A stretch of 45,704 bases of DNA from Clostridiales bacterium (GCA_012510935.1 JAAZHB010000153.1:1-45704), one strand, 5' to 3'; counted from the first letter of the stretch, positions 25,992-36,258 are shown. Translations and numbers: made by a program. Notes: generated from the sequence alone by a model not told the origin.

Positions 25992-26888
25992 ATGGGACTA
26001 TTTAAAGAAAAATCTACCTTTAGAAAATTTATTGACAGCATTACAAATGTTCTCGAAGATAATCCTGATCTTGGAATCGGATTTCTAGACGAACTTGAAG
26101 AATCGTTAGTAGTTGCGGATGTAGGAGTTGAGACTGCAGAAAGAATAGTTGAAGAGCTTAATGAGACTATTAATTCTAAGAGAATCAATTCTGAAGCAGG
26201 AGTAAAGGCTGAACTGGCATCTATTATTGAAAAGATGGTAGACAAGGGTGAGCGCAACAAGCTATCTAATAATTATCCACTTGTTGTACTACTAATAGGA
26301 ATTAATGGCGGTGGCAAGACCACTTCTATTGGAAAAATTGCACATATGCTGAAATCTCAAGGCAAAAGTGTTATGCTTGCAGCAGCTGATACATTTAGGG
26401 CGGCTGCTTCAGAGCAGTTAATACTCTGGGGAGAGAGAGTAGGCGTTAGAGTAATAGCACATGGAGAAGGGACTGATCCCTCTGCAGTTATCTATGACTC
26501 TATTCAAGCAGCTAAAGCAAATAACGTTGATGTATTGCTATGCGATACAGCTGGCAGGTTGCAGAACAAGGGTAATCTGATGAAAGAGCTTGAGAAAATG
26601 AGCAAAGTAATCAGTAAAGAATACCCAGAAGCCAGTAGAGAGAATCTTTTGATTCTCGACGCAACAACTGGTAAGAACGCTGTAAGCCAGGCGAAGGAAT
26701 TTTCTGATATAACAGATGTAACTGGCATTATTTTGACAAAAATGGATGGCACTGCTCGTGGCGGTATCTCCATTACGCTCGCCGACGAATACGATCTTCC
26801 GATTAAGTACATTGGAATGGGCGAGGGAATAGATGATTTAATAGAATTTGATGCAAAGGAATTTGCGGGAGGTATATTCGATGAGTAA
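25992..26888 (+). CDS. ftsY: Signal recognition particle receptor FtsY
   Basis: 298 residues: an N-domain (about 10-90), then the SRP GTPase G-domain. G1 reads GINGGGKTT (about 104-112); DTFRAAASEQ, DTAGRLQNKGNL, TKMDGTARGG and GMGEGIDDLIEFD are the other marks. It is the short Gram-positive form without the long acidic A domain of E. coli FtsY. It docks SRP-ribosome complexes at SecYEG. The 3' end overlaps der by 8 bases. Confidence 0.96.
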   Translation: MGLFKEKSTFRKFIDSITNVLEDNPDLGIGFLDELEESLVVADVGVETAERIVEELNETINSKRINSEAGVKAELASIIEKMVDKGERNKLSNNYPLVVLLIGINGGGKTTSIGKIAHMLKSQGKSVMLAAADTFRAAASEQLILWGERVGVRVIAHGEGTDPSAVIYDSIQAAKANNVDVLLCDTAGRLQNKGNLMKELEKMSKVISKEYPEASRENLLILDATTGKNAVSQAKEFSDITDVTGIILTKMDGTARGGISITLADEYDLPIKYIGMGEGIDDLIEFDAKEFAGGIFDE

Positions 26889-28200
26889 ACCAATATTGGC
26901 GATTGTAGGAAGACCTAATGTTGGTAAATCTACATTCTTTAATAGAATTATAGGCGAAAGACGAGCAATAGTTGAAGACATTCCAGGTGTTACAAGGGAT
27001 AGGATTTATGCTGATGCTGAATGGGTTGGCAAAGAATTCGGAATTATTGACACTGGCGGAATTGAAGCTAATACGGATGATGTAATTCTATCGCAGATGA
27101 GAGACCAAGCTGTTATTGCTATGGACATGGCAGATGTAATTATTTTCATGGTTGATGGCAAAGAAGGACTCACTACTGCAGACCGAGATGTTGCTAATAT
27201 CCTTAGAAGGACTGGCAAAGAAGTAATTCTTGTAGTAAACAAGGTTGATGTTATTGAGAGAATCTACGACAATATCTATGATTTTTATGAACTTGGATTT
27301 GGCGAGCCTGTAGCAATCAGTTCAGCAAATATGCTGAATTTTGGAGATTTGCTCGATAGAATCGTGAACAGCTTTCCTGATGAAGGTTATGAAGATGACG
27401 ACAGCACAAAGATTGCAATTATTGGCAAACCAAATGTTGGGAAGTCATCTATGGTTAATGCATTAACTAACGAAAACAGAGTTATTGTATCTCCAATTGC
27501 AGGTACTACTAGAGACTCAATCGATACACCTTTTGAGTATAAAGAAGAGAAGTTTACGCTAATCGATACTGCTGGACTTAGAAAAAAAAGCAAAGTATAT
27601 GACAATATCGAGAGATATTCCGTAATAAGAGCCATTGCGGCAGTTGAACGCTGCGATGTATGTGTTCTTATGATAGATGCAATTGAAGGTTTGACTGAAC
27701 AAGATAAGAAGATTGCTGGGATTGCACATCAAGCAGGAAAAGGTCTTTTGATTGTAATTAACAAATGGGATCTAGTAGAGAAAGAGACTAACACCATGCG
27801 TGATTATGAACGCAAGATTAAAGGAGAATTGCTTTTTGCAAGCTATGCTCCCGTTATTTTCACGTCTGTTGTTAATAAAAAGAGAGTCTTTGATGTAATA
27901 GACAAATGTTCTGATATTGAAAAAATGAGATCGTTAAGAATTCCGACAAGCAAGCTTAATAATATTCTTGAAGATGCTATTCTTATGAGGCAACCACCTC
28001 AAGACAAGGGTAGAAGACTTAAGGTGTATTATGTTTCTCAAATTGGAGTATGTCCACCACTATTTTCATTTAAAATTAATGATAGAGAGCTTATGCATTT
28101 CTCTTATGCTAGATATATCGAAAACAAGATAAGAGATGCATATGGGTTCGAGGGAACTTCAATTAAATTTATTTATAGTGAAAAAAGGAGTGAAAGATAA
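26881..28200 (+). CDS. der: Tandem-GTPase ribosome assembly factor Der (EngA)
   Basis: 439 residues from ATG 26881 (RBS GGGAGGT within the end of ftsY); a longer frame starts at 26848 but lacks an RBS. Two successive G domains: GRPNVGKS (about 9-16), with DTGGIE and NKVD, and GKPNVGKS (about 182-189), with DTAGLR and NKWD, then a KH-like C-terminal domain (about 350-439). It is required for 50S subunit maturation. The stop TAA overlaps the ATG of the plsY-gpsA gene. Confidence 0.96.
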   Translation: MSKPILAIVGRPNVGKSTFFNRIIGERRAIVEDIPGVTRDRIYADAEWVGKEFGIIDTGGIEANTDDVILSQMRDQAVIAMDMADVIIFMVDGKEGLTTADRDVANILRRTGKEVILVVNKVDVIERIYDNIYDFYELGFGEPVAISSANMLNFGDLLDRIVNSFPDEGYEDDDSTKIAIIGKPNVGKSSMVNALTNENRVIVSPIAGTTRDSIDTPFEYKEEKFTLIDTAGLRKKSKVYDNIERYSVIRAIAAVERCDVCVLMIDAIEGLTEQDKKIAGIAHQAGKGLLIVINKWDLVEKETNTMRDYERKIKGELLFASYAPVIFTSVVNKKRVFDVIDKCSDIEKMRSLRIPTSKLNNILEDAILMRQPPQDKGRRLKVYYVSQIGVCPPLFSFKINDRELMHFSYARYIENKIRDAYGFEGTSIKFIYSEKRSER

Positions 28201-29927
28201 TGACTGTTTGGGTGAAAATTGCGATTGTAGCCATAGTGTCTTACTTTATTGGAAATATTTCTCCATCGATTATACTTGGAAGACTTGCTGGAGTTGATAT
28301 CAAGAAAGAAGGAAGCGGCAACGCAGGAACCACTAATACATTAAGAGTTCTTGGAACTAAAGCTGCGCTTATCACATTAGCAATAGATATTTTAAAAGGT
28401 GTTATAACAGTTAAAATAGGTTATTCAGTTGGTGGTTACCTTTGTGCTATAACTGCAATGATTGCTGTAGTAATAGGGCATGTTTTCCCTGCTATTTATA
28501 AGTTTAAGGGTGGAAAGGGTGTTGCGACAGCCTTTGGAGCTGCTTTGGCACTTGATTTTCCAAGTGCATTAATAGTCCTTATTGTAGCAATAATTGTAAT
28601 AGCTATTTCTGGCAAAATGTCAGTTGCATCAATTATGGCAGCTATCGTGTATCCTTTTTCATTGTGGTATTACAATCCTGCACATTATGAATATCTCGCA
28701 GCAGGAATATTCCTAGCCGTATTTATAATATTTAATCATAGAGCTAACATTAAGAGATTATTCAAAGGAGAAGAGCCCAACATACATCTTTCAGGCCTTA
28801 TGAAGGATGATGACTCTTCAGATGAATCAGATAATGATTCAAAACCTGAGTCTCAAGCTCAAGATCAAGCTGAACCAGAACCTGAAGATTATTATGATGG
28901 TCTTAAGATCCCAAAGCTTCCAGCTGATAAGAAAATGAACATTGCAATTGTTGGTAATGGTAGTTTTGGTACAGCTATAGCAAACCTACTTGTTCATAAT
29001 GGACATCAGGTAATGCTTTATGGTCGAAACAAAGAAGCTGTTGAGAAGATGAAAGAAACTAGAATGAACGAAAAATATCTTCCATATGTTCTTCTCAGCG
29101 ATAAGATAAAATATACTCATGTATTTAAGACTGCAACATCAAATAGAGATATTGTGATTTTTGCAGTTCCAGCTCAATCCTTTAGGAATACAGCAAAGCG
29201 TGCTGCACAGTTTATGAATAAGGACACTATTGTTATAAACCTCGCTAAGGGTATTGAACAGAAGACATTGAAGAGACTTTCAGAGATTGCTGAAGAAGAG
29301 CTCCCAGAATATAAGTATGTAACACTTTCCGGGCCAACTCATGCTGAAGAAGTTGTTCGTAATTATCCTGCTGGAATAGTGGCAGCATGTAAAGATAATG
29401 ATGTTGCTAGAACTGTACAAGATGTATTTATGAATAACAGAATTCGTGTATATACAAATGATGATATAGTTGGTGTAGAAATAGCAGGAGCTATTAAGAA
29501 TGTTATTGCGATAACAACAGGTATTTCTGATGGAATGAATCTGGGTAATAACACTAGAGCTGCATTGATGACAAGAGCTATCCATGAGATTAAGAAGTTA
29601 GGCAAAGCAATCGGAGCTAAAGATGAAACATTCTCCGGTCTTACTGGAATAGGAGATCTTATAGTTACATGTTCAACAAGTCTATCTAGAAATAGAAGGT
29701 GCGGACTATTAATTGGTCATGGACTTACTGCTGAAGAAGCTGTGGTGAAGGTAGGTTCAGTAGTTGAGGGATATTATACAGCTGGTGCTGCGACTGAACT
29801 TGCTAAGAAATACAATGTAGATATGCCAATAACTTCAGCTACATATGCAGTTCTGCAGGGTAAGATTTCTGCCGAAGATGCGTTAAATCAGCTTTTGAAT
29901 AGAGATAGGAAAGAGGAGACAGAATAA
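28200..29927 (+). CDS. plsY-gpsA: PlsY-GpsA fusion: acyl-phosphate:glycerol-3-phosphate acyltransferase plus glycerol-3-phosphate dehydrogenase
   Basis: 575 residues in one uninterrupted frame. Residues 1-195 are a complete PlsY: several TM helices and its three motifs, GSGNAGTTNTLR (38-49), GHVFPAIYKFKGGKG (93-107) and HRANIKRLFKGEEP (180-193). Residues about 196-244 are an Asp/Glu/Ser/Gln-rich linker. From M246 on there is a complete GpsA: Rossmann motif VGNGSFGTAIA (251-261), PAQSFR, LAKGIE, GPTHAEEV, the catalytic Lys region AGAIKNVIAI, and GIGDLIVTCSTSLSRNRR. GpsA makes glycerol-3-phosphate from dihydroxyacetone phosphate and NAD(P)H; PlsY acylates it with PlsX's acyl-phosphate. The dehydrogenase would be anchored at the cytoplasmic membrane face. 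I see no frameshift or internal RBS of note. Confidence 0.95.
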   Translation: MTVWVKIAIVAIVSYFIGNISPSIILGRLAGVDIKKEGSGNAGTTNTLRVLGTKAALITLAIDILKGVITVKIGYSVGGYLCAITAMIAVVIGHVFPAIYKFKGGKGVATAFGAALALDFPSALIVLIVAIIVIAISGKMSVASIMAAIVYPFSLWYYNPAHYEYLAAGIFLAVFIIFNHRANIKRLFKGEEPNIHLSGLMKDDDSSDESDNDSKPESQAQDQAEPEPEDYYDGLKIPKLPADKKMNIAIVGNGSFGTAIANLLVHNGHQVMLYGRNKEAVEKMKETRMNEKYLPYVLLSDKIKYTHVFKTATSNRDIVIFAVPAQSFRNTAKRAAQFMNKDTIVINLAKGIEQKTLKRLSEIAEEELPEYKYVTLSGPTHAEEVVRNYPAGIVAACKDNDVARTVQDVFMNNRIRVYTNDDIVGVEIAGAIKNVIAITTGISDGMNLGNNTRAALMTRAIHEIKKLGKAIGAKDETFSGLTGIGDLIVTCSTSLSRNRRCGLLIGHGLTAEEAVVKVGSVVEGYYTAGAATELAKKYNVDMPITSATYAVLQGKISAEDALNQLLNRDRKEETE

Positions 29928-29932
29928 TACAT

Positions 29933-31273
29933 ATGAGTACATATCATATTATTACTTATGGATGTCAGATGAATGAGCATGATTCAGAGAATATCGCAGG
30001 CTTACTTGAAGCAATGGGATATGAACATGCTGATGATCCAAGCAATGCAGATTTAGTAATTATGAATACTTGCAGCATTAGAGAGAATGCCGATAAAAGA
30101 TTCTTTGGTGTATTGGGTCAATTTAAAAAGAATAGATTGTCAAACCCTAATTTCATTCTTGCTGTATGTGGGTGTATGCCTCAACAAGAAAGAATCGTGG
30201 AAGAAATCAATAAGAGCTATCCATGGGTAGATATTCTATTTGGTACACAGACAATAGGACAATTCCCTCAGCTTTTGCAAGACAGAATTGAGACTGGATG
30301 CCAGCAAATTGCAATTATTGATAATAATCCTCATATTCAAGAAGAGGAGATGCAAGCAAAGCGTCTTTACAAATTCAAGTCACTTGTAAATATTACATAT
30401 GGTTGTAATAATTTCTGCACATATTGCATTGTTCCATATACCAGGGGGCGTGAGAAGAGTAGGACTGTGGAAAGTATTGTGGATGAAATCAAATCTCTTG
30501 TAGCTGACGGCGTGAAGGAAGTTACTTTGCTCGGTCAGAATGTTGACTCTTTTAAAGACCCAACTACGAAGCAGGGTTTTGCGGAGTTACTTAGAGAAGT
30601 TAATAAGATAGAAGGACTTCAAAGAATAAGATTTATGACTTCTCATCCTAAGGATATTTCTGATGAGATGATTTCTTGCTTTACAGATTGCGACAATTTG
30701 TGTAATTACATTCATTTACCAGTTCAATCAGGCAGCAATAGAATCCTCAAAAGAATGAATAGACATTACGACAGAGAAAGATATCTAGAGAGAATTCACA
30801 AGATTCGCGAGGCTTCGCCAGATATTACTATTTCAACAGATATCATCGTTGGCTTCCCTGGAGAAACCGAGGAGGACTTTGAAGAAACCTTAAAGCTTGT
30901 TAAGGAAGTTAGATATGATTCGGCCTTTACTTTTATTTATTCTCCTAGAGAAGGAACACCAGCAGCAAATTATGATGATCAAATCCCTGATAAGATTGCT
31001 CATCAAAGATTTGACAGGTTAGTTGATGCATTAAATGAAATTTTCTACGAAAAGAATCTATCATATGTAGGTAAAACTGTTGATGTTCTAATAGATGGAG
31101 TAAGCAAGACGGATAGCAATTGTGTTACTGGAAGATCAGATGATTTTAAGATTGTGAACATTCCATTTGTAGATTGTTGCAATTCTTGTAAAACTGATAT
31201 GATTGGACAAATTATATCAGTTAAAATTATTGAGGCGAGTACATTTAGCCTCAAAGGTGAGTTGGTAAGTTAA
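29933..31273 (+). CDS. miaB: tRNA-2-methylthio-N6-isopentenyladenosine synthase MiaB
   Basis: 446 residues. The UPF0004 N-terminal domain carries three Cys for the auxiliary cluster (GCQMNEHDS, NTCSIRENA, CGCMPQ); the radical-SAM core has C158-x3-C162-x2-C165 (YGCNNFCTYC) followed by VPYTRGREKSR; the C-terminal TRAM domain ends the protein. It methylthiolates i6A37 in tRNAs. MiaB rather than the t6A enzyme MtaB is suggested by the YGCQMNEHDSE start and IVPYTRGRE. Six bases after gpsA's stop. Confidence 0.94.
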   Translation: MSTYHIITYGCQMNEHDSENIAGLLEAMGYEHADDPSNADLVIMNTCSIRENADKRFFGVLGQFKKNRLSNPNFILAVCGCMPQQERIVEEINKSYPWVDILFGTQTIGQFPQLLQDRIETGCQQIAIIDNNPHIQEEEMQAKRLYKFKSLVNITYGCNNFCTYCIVPYTRGREKSRTVESIVDEIKSLVADGVKEVTLLGQNVDSFKDPTTKQGFAELLREVNKIEGLQRIRFMTSHPKDISDEMISCFTDCDNLCNYIHLPVQSGSNRILKRMNRHYDRERYLERIHKIREASPDITISTDIIVGFPGETEEDFEETLKLVKEVRYDSAFTFIYSPREGTPAANYDDQIPDKIAHQRFDRLVDALNEIFYEKNLSYVGKTVDVLIDGVSKTDSNCVTGRSDDFKIVNIPFVDCCNSCKTDMIGQIISVKIIEASTFSLKGELVS

Positions 31274-31298
31274 TTCTATATAAAATGGGGTGACATAT

Positions 31299-32786
31299 AT
31301 GAGTGCGTTTTTCGGTGATATTGTTCAATTCTTTACCCTTAATAATTTTACTACCGTAATATATGTATTGAATTTTATAATTGCCATAATAATTATATTT
31401 TTCGATAGAAAATCACCAGGTGCAAGCATCGCTTGGATTATGATTCTATATCTATTGCCATTAGTCGGCTTGATAGGGTATTTATTATTCTCTCAGCATA
31501 TTGCAGGAATGAAAATTTATAAACTGTCCGAAGAAGAAAAATGGGTAAAAGAGTTCCTTATAAAATATCAGAAGAGTAAGCTATTAACTGATGTATTTCA
31601 TTCACCGAATAGAATAGTTCATAAATGGCGTGACCTTGTTACTTTGAATCTTGAATATTCTAATGCCGCACTTACTGATAACAAGAGTGTACAGCTCATT
31701 TCAGATGGACAGGAGAAATTTGACCTTTTATTTAAAGATATTCAGAATGCTAAGAACAGAATTCATATTTGCTATTTTATCATTAAGGATGACTTCCTCG
31801 GCAACCAGCTTATTGACCTTTTGACACAGAAAGCAGCCGAAGGAGTGCAAGTTAGACTCCTAATGGATGCAATGGGTAGTAAACAGATTAGTAATAAAAA
31901 GTTAAAGAGTTTCAAAGAAGCTGGGGGCAAGTATTCCTTCTTCTTTAAACCAAGAATCAGAAAGCTATACATAAGATTCAATTATCGTAATCACAGAAAA
32001 ATCGTTATTATCGATGATAAAATTGGCTACATTGGTGGATTTAATGTTGCAAGAGAATATGTTGGTCAGAAGGCAAAATTTGGCTACTGGAGAGATGCTC
32101 ACATTAGAATAATTGGAAATGCAGTTATTCCTCTCAATTCGATTTTCCTTACAGATTGGAGATGTTCAACCAAAGAGTCAATTAATTTAATAAAGGAATC
32201 ATTGCCAGAAAGGCTTTATCCAGAAATTGATGGTAAAATTCCAATTCAGATAGTAAATTCAGGACCGGAGTCACCCAAGGAAGAAATCAAGATAGCAATG
32301 ATGAAGATGATTTCTGGTGCCAAGAAAACGATTCATATTCAGACCCCGTATTTGGTTCCAGATGATTCTCTAATTGATGCACTGAGGATGGCTATTAGAG
32401 CAGGTGTTGATGTTAAGATAATGATTCCATGCAGGCCAGATCATCCATTCGTGTATCGTACAACATTATTAAATGCAGGCGAGTTAATCAATGAAGGAGC
32501 TAGAATTTTCATTTATGAGGACGGATTCTTGCATGCAAAGACATTGTCAGTCGATGGGGAAGTTGCTACCATAGGTTCTGCTAACTTCGATATCAGAAGC
32601 TTTAGACTGAATTTCGAATCAAATGCCATTATTTATGATAATAATTTTGCTAAAGAGATGGACAGACAATTTGAAAATGATGTAGCATTACATTGCAAGG
32701 AATATACTGCAGTTGATAGGGCAAATATTTCTTTATATGAATATGTTGCCGAAAGAATTTCAAGACTATTAAAGGAAATCTTGTAA
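31299..32786 (+). CDS. cls: Cardiolipin synthase (PLD family)
   Basis: 495 residues from ATG 31299, with GGGGTGA at 31287-31293 as RBS; a GTG nine bases upstream is open but sits on the RBS. Two N-terminal TM helices (about 15-32 and 42-60) precede two PLD catalytic domains with HxKxxxxD motifs, HRKIVIIDDKIGYIGGFN and HAKTLSVDGEVATIGSANFD. It condenses two phosphatidylglycerols into cardiolipin at the membrane. With PlsX and PlsY-GpsA this gives three phospholipid genes in about 12 kb. Confidence 0.93.
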   Translation: MSAFFGDIVQFFTLNNFTTVIYVLNFIIAIIIIFFDRKSPGASIAWIMILYLLPLVGLIGYLLFSQHIAGMKIYKLSEEEKWVKEFLIKYQKSKLLTDVFHSPNRIVHKWRDLVTLNLEYSNAALTDNKSVQLISDGQEKFDLLFKDIQNAKNRIHICYFIIKDDFLGNQLIDLLTQKAAEGVQVRLLMDAMGSKQISNKKLKSFKEAGGKYSFFFKPRIRKLYIRFNYRNHRKIVIIDDKIGYIGGFNVAREYVGQKAKFGYWRDAHIRIIGNAVIPLNSIFLTDWRCSTKESINLIKESLPERLYPEIDGKIPIQIVNSGPESPKEEIKIAMMKMISGAKKTIHIQTPYLVPDDSLIDALRMAIRAGVDVKIMIPCRPDHPFVYRTTLLNAGELINEGARIFIYEDGFLHAKTLSVDGEVATIGSANFDIRSFRLNFESNAIIYDNNFAKEMDRQFENDVALHCKEYTAVDRANISLYEYVAERISRLLKEIL

Positions 32787-32814
32787 CAATAGATTAGCCT
32801 TAATTGGAGGTATT

Positions 32815-33429
32815 TTGAACTCAATTATTATATCAAAACTAATTACATTACCAGGAATAATAGTTGGACTTGCGTTCCACGAGGCGGCTCATGCTAAGAT
32901 GTCGGACCTTTTAGGCGATCCGACTCCAAGAAATCAAGGCAGAGTAACAATTAATCCGTTTGCTCACATTGACCCATTCGGTTTAATTGCTCTAATTCTG
33001 TTTGGATTCGGATGGGGCAAGCCAGTTCAAATTAATCCTGGTTACTATAAGAATAGACGAAGAGACGAGTTCCTTGTTGGAATCGCAGGCGTTATAACTA
33101 ATTTAATTATCGCAATAATTTTTGCTCAATTTGCAAAGCTAGCATACAGTATGTATGGAAGTTCGGGATCCAAGATAACTGAGATTCTATTTTACTTGCT
33201 TTATTACACTGTAGTTATAAATCTTTCTCTTATGGTATTTAACTTATTGCCAATTCCACCACTAGATGGGTTTGGCCTTGTAACACAGATATTTAAACTA
33301 GATACCAAGCCTTGGTACGGGAATCTTATGCAATATTCTTCGTTTATTTTAATTGCATTTGTACTTCTTAACGGGGCCAGTCATATCCTTACCCCGCTTG
33401 TAAGCGCTATGATGAAGCTACTTATGTAG
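32815..33429 (+). CDS. M50 site-2-protease-family membrane protein
   Basis: 204 residues, TTG start at 32815 with TTGGAGG just upstream. A membrane metalloprotease fold: HExxH-type Zn motif FHEAAHAKMSDLLGDPTP near the N-terminus, GxVTINPFAHIDPFG, and the second metal motif NLLPIPPLDG with a late Asp. About five hydrophobic segments. Similar short M50 proteins (YwhC type) are common in Firmicutes; their substrates are unknown. It follows cls closely and precedes the clpB promoter region. Confidence 0.87.
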   Translation: MNSIIISKLITLPGIIVGLAFHEAAHAKMSDLLGDPTPRNQGRVTINPFAHIDPFGLIALILFGFGWGKPVQINPGYYKNRRRDEFLVGIAGVITNLIIAIIFAQFAKLAYSMYGSSGSKITEILFYLLYYTVVINLSLMVFNLLPIPPLDGFGLVTQIFKLDTKPWYGNLMQYSSFILIAFVLLNGASHILTPLVSAMMKLLM

Positions 33430-33464
33430 CTTTTGTAAAAGCCAGTTGTCAATAAGATGAATTA

Positions 33465-33491
33465 TTAGCACTCTCACTAGTAGAGTGCTAA
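33465..33491 (+). promoter_or_regulatory. CIRCE element (HrcA operator)
   Basis: TTAGCACTC (33465-33473), 9-bp spacer, GAGTGCTAA (33483-33491): identical to the CIRCE consensus with its standard spacer. It lies eight bases upstream of the -35 box of clpB, indicating HrcA control of clpB. Confidence 0.97.
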
Positions 33492-33498
33492 TTTTTTC

Positions 33499-33527
33499 TT
33501 TACAAAGAACTTCTCGAGTATTATCAT
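33499..33527 (+). promoter_or_regulatory. Sigma-A-type promoter of clpB
   Basis: TTTACA (33499-33504), 17-bp spacer, TATCAT (33522-33527), just downstream of the CIRCE inverted repeat and about 40 bases before the clpB ATG. Confidence 0.8.
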
Positions 33528-33566
33528 TAACATATAAAAGAAAAATAGTATTGGAGGGGTATTAAT

Positions 33567-36158
33567 ATGGATTTTGAAAAATTTACGCAAAATGCGCAAA
33601 ATGCGGTAGTAGACAGCCAGAATATTGCAATATCTCTAGGGAATCAATCGGTTGATGCAGACCATTTACATTTGGCCTTGCTGAAACAAAAAGATGGACT
33701 CATTGTTAAACTTCTTAAGAATATGAAGATTAATACTGATGAATATATTAAAGAACTAGAGTCAAATTTGGATTGCTTACCAAAGGTTTCAGGTGGAAGT
33801 GAACAGATTTATGCAACGAGATTGTTTAATAAGGTTCTACTTAACGCAGAATCAATTGCATCAAATTTCAAAGATGAGTATGTAAGTGTTGAGCATATCT
33901 ATTATGCAATAATTGAAGAAAAGGGGTTAAATAGTTCTAAACTAATAAAGAAACATGGAATTACTAAAGAGTCTTTCTTAGAGGCATTATCTAAAATTAG
34001 AGGTAATCAAAGGGTAACAAGTCAGAACCCAGAAGACAGCTATGAGGCTTTGGAGAAGTATGGCAGAGACTTGGTTGAGATGGCACGAGATGGCAAGCTC
34101 GACCCAGTAATTGGAAGAGATTCCGAGATAAGACATGCTATACAAATACTTTCAAGAAGAACCAAGAATAATCCAGTTCTAATCGGTGAACCGGGTGTAG
34201 GTAAGACTGCTGTAGTTGAAGGACTTGCTCAAAGAATACTCAATGGAGATGTGCCTGAGAATCTTAAAGATAAGACAATTTATGCCCTCGATATGGGTTC
34301 ATTGATTGCTGGTGCCAAATTTCGAGGCGAATTTGAGGAGAGATTAAAGAGTGTTCTTAAAGAAATCGAGGATTCAGAAGGTAGAATAATTCTGTTTATT
34401 GATGAGATTCACAACATAGTAGGTGCTGGGAAGACAGAAGGTTCGATGGATGCAGGAAACCTTCTTAAGCCAAAGCTAGCAAGGGGAGAACTCCATTGCA
34501 TCGGTGCAACTACTTTGGACGAATATCGTAAATATATTGAGAAGGATGCAGCTTTGGAACGCAGGTTCCAGAAGGTGTTAGTAGATCAGCCTTCTATTGA
34601 AGACACAATTTCTATACTTAGAGGTCTCAAGGAACGTTTTGAGATACATCATGGCGTTCGAATTACCGATAGTGCTTTAATCGCGTGTGCAACTTTGTCC
34701 GATAGATATATTTCGGATAGATTTTTGCCGGATAAAGCCATTGACCTAATGGATGAAGCAGCTGCAAGGATAAGAACTGAAATTGATAGTATGCCAGAAG
34801 AGCTAGACGAGCTGCAAAGAAGGATTATGCAGCTTGAGATTGAGAAGCAAGCGCTGTCAAAGGAGAAAGACAAGGCGGCAATTGGCAGAAGAGATACTAT
34901 TACAAAGGAACTCGCTGAGTTGAAGAGCGAATATGACAAGCTTATTGTTCAATGGGATAACGAGAAGAATTCACTTTCTAAAGTAAAAGAGACTAAGCAG
35001 CAAATTGAAAATGTGAAACTTGAAATTGAAGAAGCTGAAAGACAATATGATTTGGAGAAGCTAGCAACTCTTAAATATGGAGAATTGCCAAGACTTACAA
35101 ATCAGCTTGAAGAAGATGAGAAGAATGCTCACGACGCTGAAGAGAATAGATTGCTGAAAGAAGAAGTCACAGAGGAAGAGATAGCTGAGGTTATTGCAGG
35201 TTGGACAGGTATTCCAGTTGCCAAGCTGGCTATGTCTGAAAGAGAGAAATTAATCAATTTACCAGATATTTTGCATAAAAGGGTAATTGGACAGCAGTCC
35301 GGTGTTAAGGCTGTCTCAGAGTCAATTCTTCGCGCTAGAGCAGGCTTGAAGAATGAGAACAAACCAATTGGTTCGTTTATTTTCTTAGGACCTACTGGAA
35401 TAGGTAAGACTGAGCTCGCAAAGGCTCTATCAGAAGCATTATTTGATTCTGAACGCAATCTAATTAGAATTGATATGTCTGAATACATGGAGAAGCATTC
35501 CGTATCAAGACTTGTTGGAGCGCCTCCGGGATATGTTGGTTATGATGAAGGTGGTCAATTAACCGAAGCTGTTCGTAGAAAACCATACAACGTAATTCTA
35601 TTCGATGAAATTGAGAAAGCTCACCCAGATGTATTTAATATCTTGTTGCAGCTACTTGATGATGGAAGATTGACTGACAACCAAGGTAGAACTGTCGATT
35701 TTAAGAACACAGTAATTATTATGACATCAAATATTGGAAGCACTGAGCTAATCGATAATATGACTGAAGATGGTTCAATTCCAGATGAATCAGCTGAAAA
35801 TGTAAATAATATGCTGAAAGATTATTTTAGACCTGAATTCTTAAATAGAGTTGATGATATTATTTTATTTAGTCCATTAACGAAAAATCAGGTGATTGAT
35901 ATTATTAAGCTTTCCGTTGAAGATATTAGGAACAGGTTGGCTGATAAGGAAATTGGATTAGAATTGACCGATGAAGCATATCAATTCATTGCCGATGAGG
36001 CTTATGATCCTCACTATGGTGCAAGACCTATTAAGAGATTCCTTCAGAAACATATTGAGACGGGAATTGCTACAATGATTATTGCTGATAAAGTAGTAAA
36101 TGGACAGACAATCAAATGTGATTTAAGAAATGGTAAGCTTGACTTTCAAGTTGTATAG
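33567..36158 (+). CDS. clpB: ATP-dependent disaggregase ClpB
   Basis: 863 residues, typical ClpB. N-domain with two Clp_N repeats (1-145), first AAA+ module with GEPGVGKT (about 207-214), the long coiled-coil middle domain (about 400-525) that distinguishes ClpB from ClpC, the second AAA+ module with GPTGIGKT (about 608-615) and the C-terminal D2-small domain. There is no UVR motif. It resolves aggregated proteins with DnaK. RBS GGAGGGG precedes ATG 33567. CIRCE upstream implies heat-shock regulation by HrcA. Confidence 0.96.
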   Translation: MDFEKFTQNAQNAVVDSQNIAISLGNQSVDADHLHLALLKQKDGLIVKLLKNMKINTDEYIKELESNLDCLPKVSGGSEQIYATRLFNKVLLNAESIASNFKDEYVSVEHIYYAIIEEKGLNSSKLIKKHGITKESFLEALSKIRGNQRVTSQNPEDSYEALEKYGRDLVEMARDGKLDPVIGRDSEIRHAIQILSRRTKNNPVLIGEPGVGKTAVVEGLAQRILNGDVPENLKDKTIYALDMGSLIAGAKFRGEFEERLKSVLKEIEDSEGRIILFIDEIHNIVGAGKTEGSMDAGNLLKPKLARGELHCIGATTLDEYRKYIEKDAALERRFQKVLVDQPSIEDTISILRGLKERFEIHHGVRITDSALIACATLSDRYISDRFLPDKAIDLMDEAAARIRTEIDSMPEELDELQRRIMQLEIEKQALSKEKDKAAIGRRDTITKELAELKSEYDKLIVQWDNEKNSLSKVKETKQQIENVKLEIEEAERQYDLEKLATLKYGELPRLTNQLEEDEKNAHDAEENRLLKEEVTEEEIAEVIAGWTGIPVAKLAMSEREKLINLPDILHKRVIGQQSGVKAVSESILRARAGLKNENKPIGSFIFLGPTGIGKTELAKALSEALFDSERNLIRIDMSEYMEKHSVSRLVGAPPGYVGYDEGGQLTEAVRRKPYNVILFDEIEKAHPDVFNILLQLLDDGRLTDNQGRTVDFKNTVIIMTSNIGSTELIDNMTEDGSIPDESAENVNNMLKDYFRPEFLNRVDDIILFSPLTKNQVIDIIKLSVEDIRNRLADKEIGLELTDEAYQFIADEAYDPHYGARPIKRFLQKHIETGIATMIIADKVVNGQTIKCDLRNGKLDFQVV

Positions 36159-36188
36159 ATTGAGTTAGCTAGAGCGAGAAATCAATAT

Positions 36189-36222
36189 AAAAGCCTAAGG
36201 CATTGCCTTAGGCTTTTGGTTA
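36189..36222. terminator. Bidirectional terminator between clpB and the GntR gene
   Basis: AAAAGCCTAAGGC (36189-36201), loop ATT, GCCTTAGGCTTTT (36205-36217). T-rich on the plus side, and A-rich on the 5' side so that it also ends in U's when read from the minus strand. It serves the convergent clpB (+) and gntR (-). Confidence 0.93.
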
Positions 36223-36258
36223 TATGTTCAATCGAAAACGATTCCAACATAGCAATAC

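Noticed and set aside
26848..26880. N-terminal extension of der
   Set aside because: No RBS at 26848; GGGAGGT serves the ATG at 26881, where Der homology begins.
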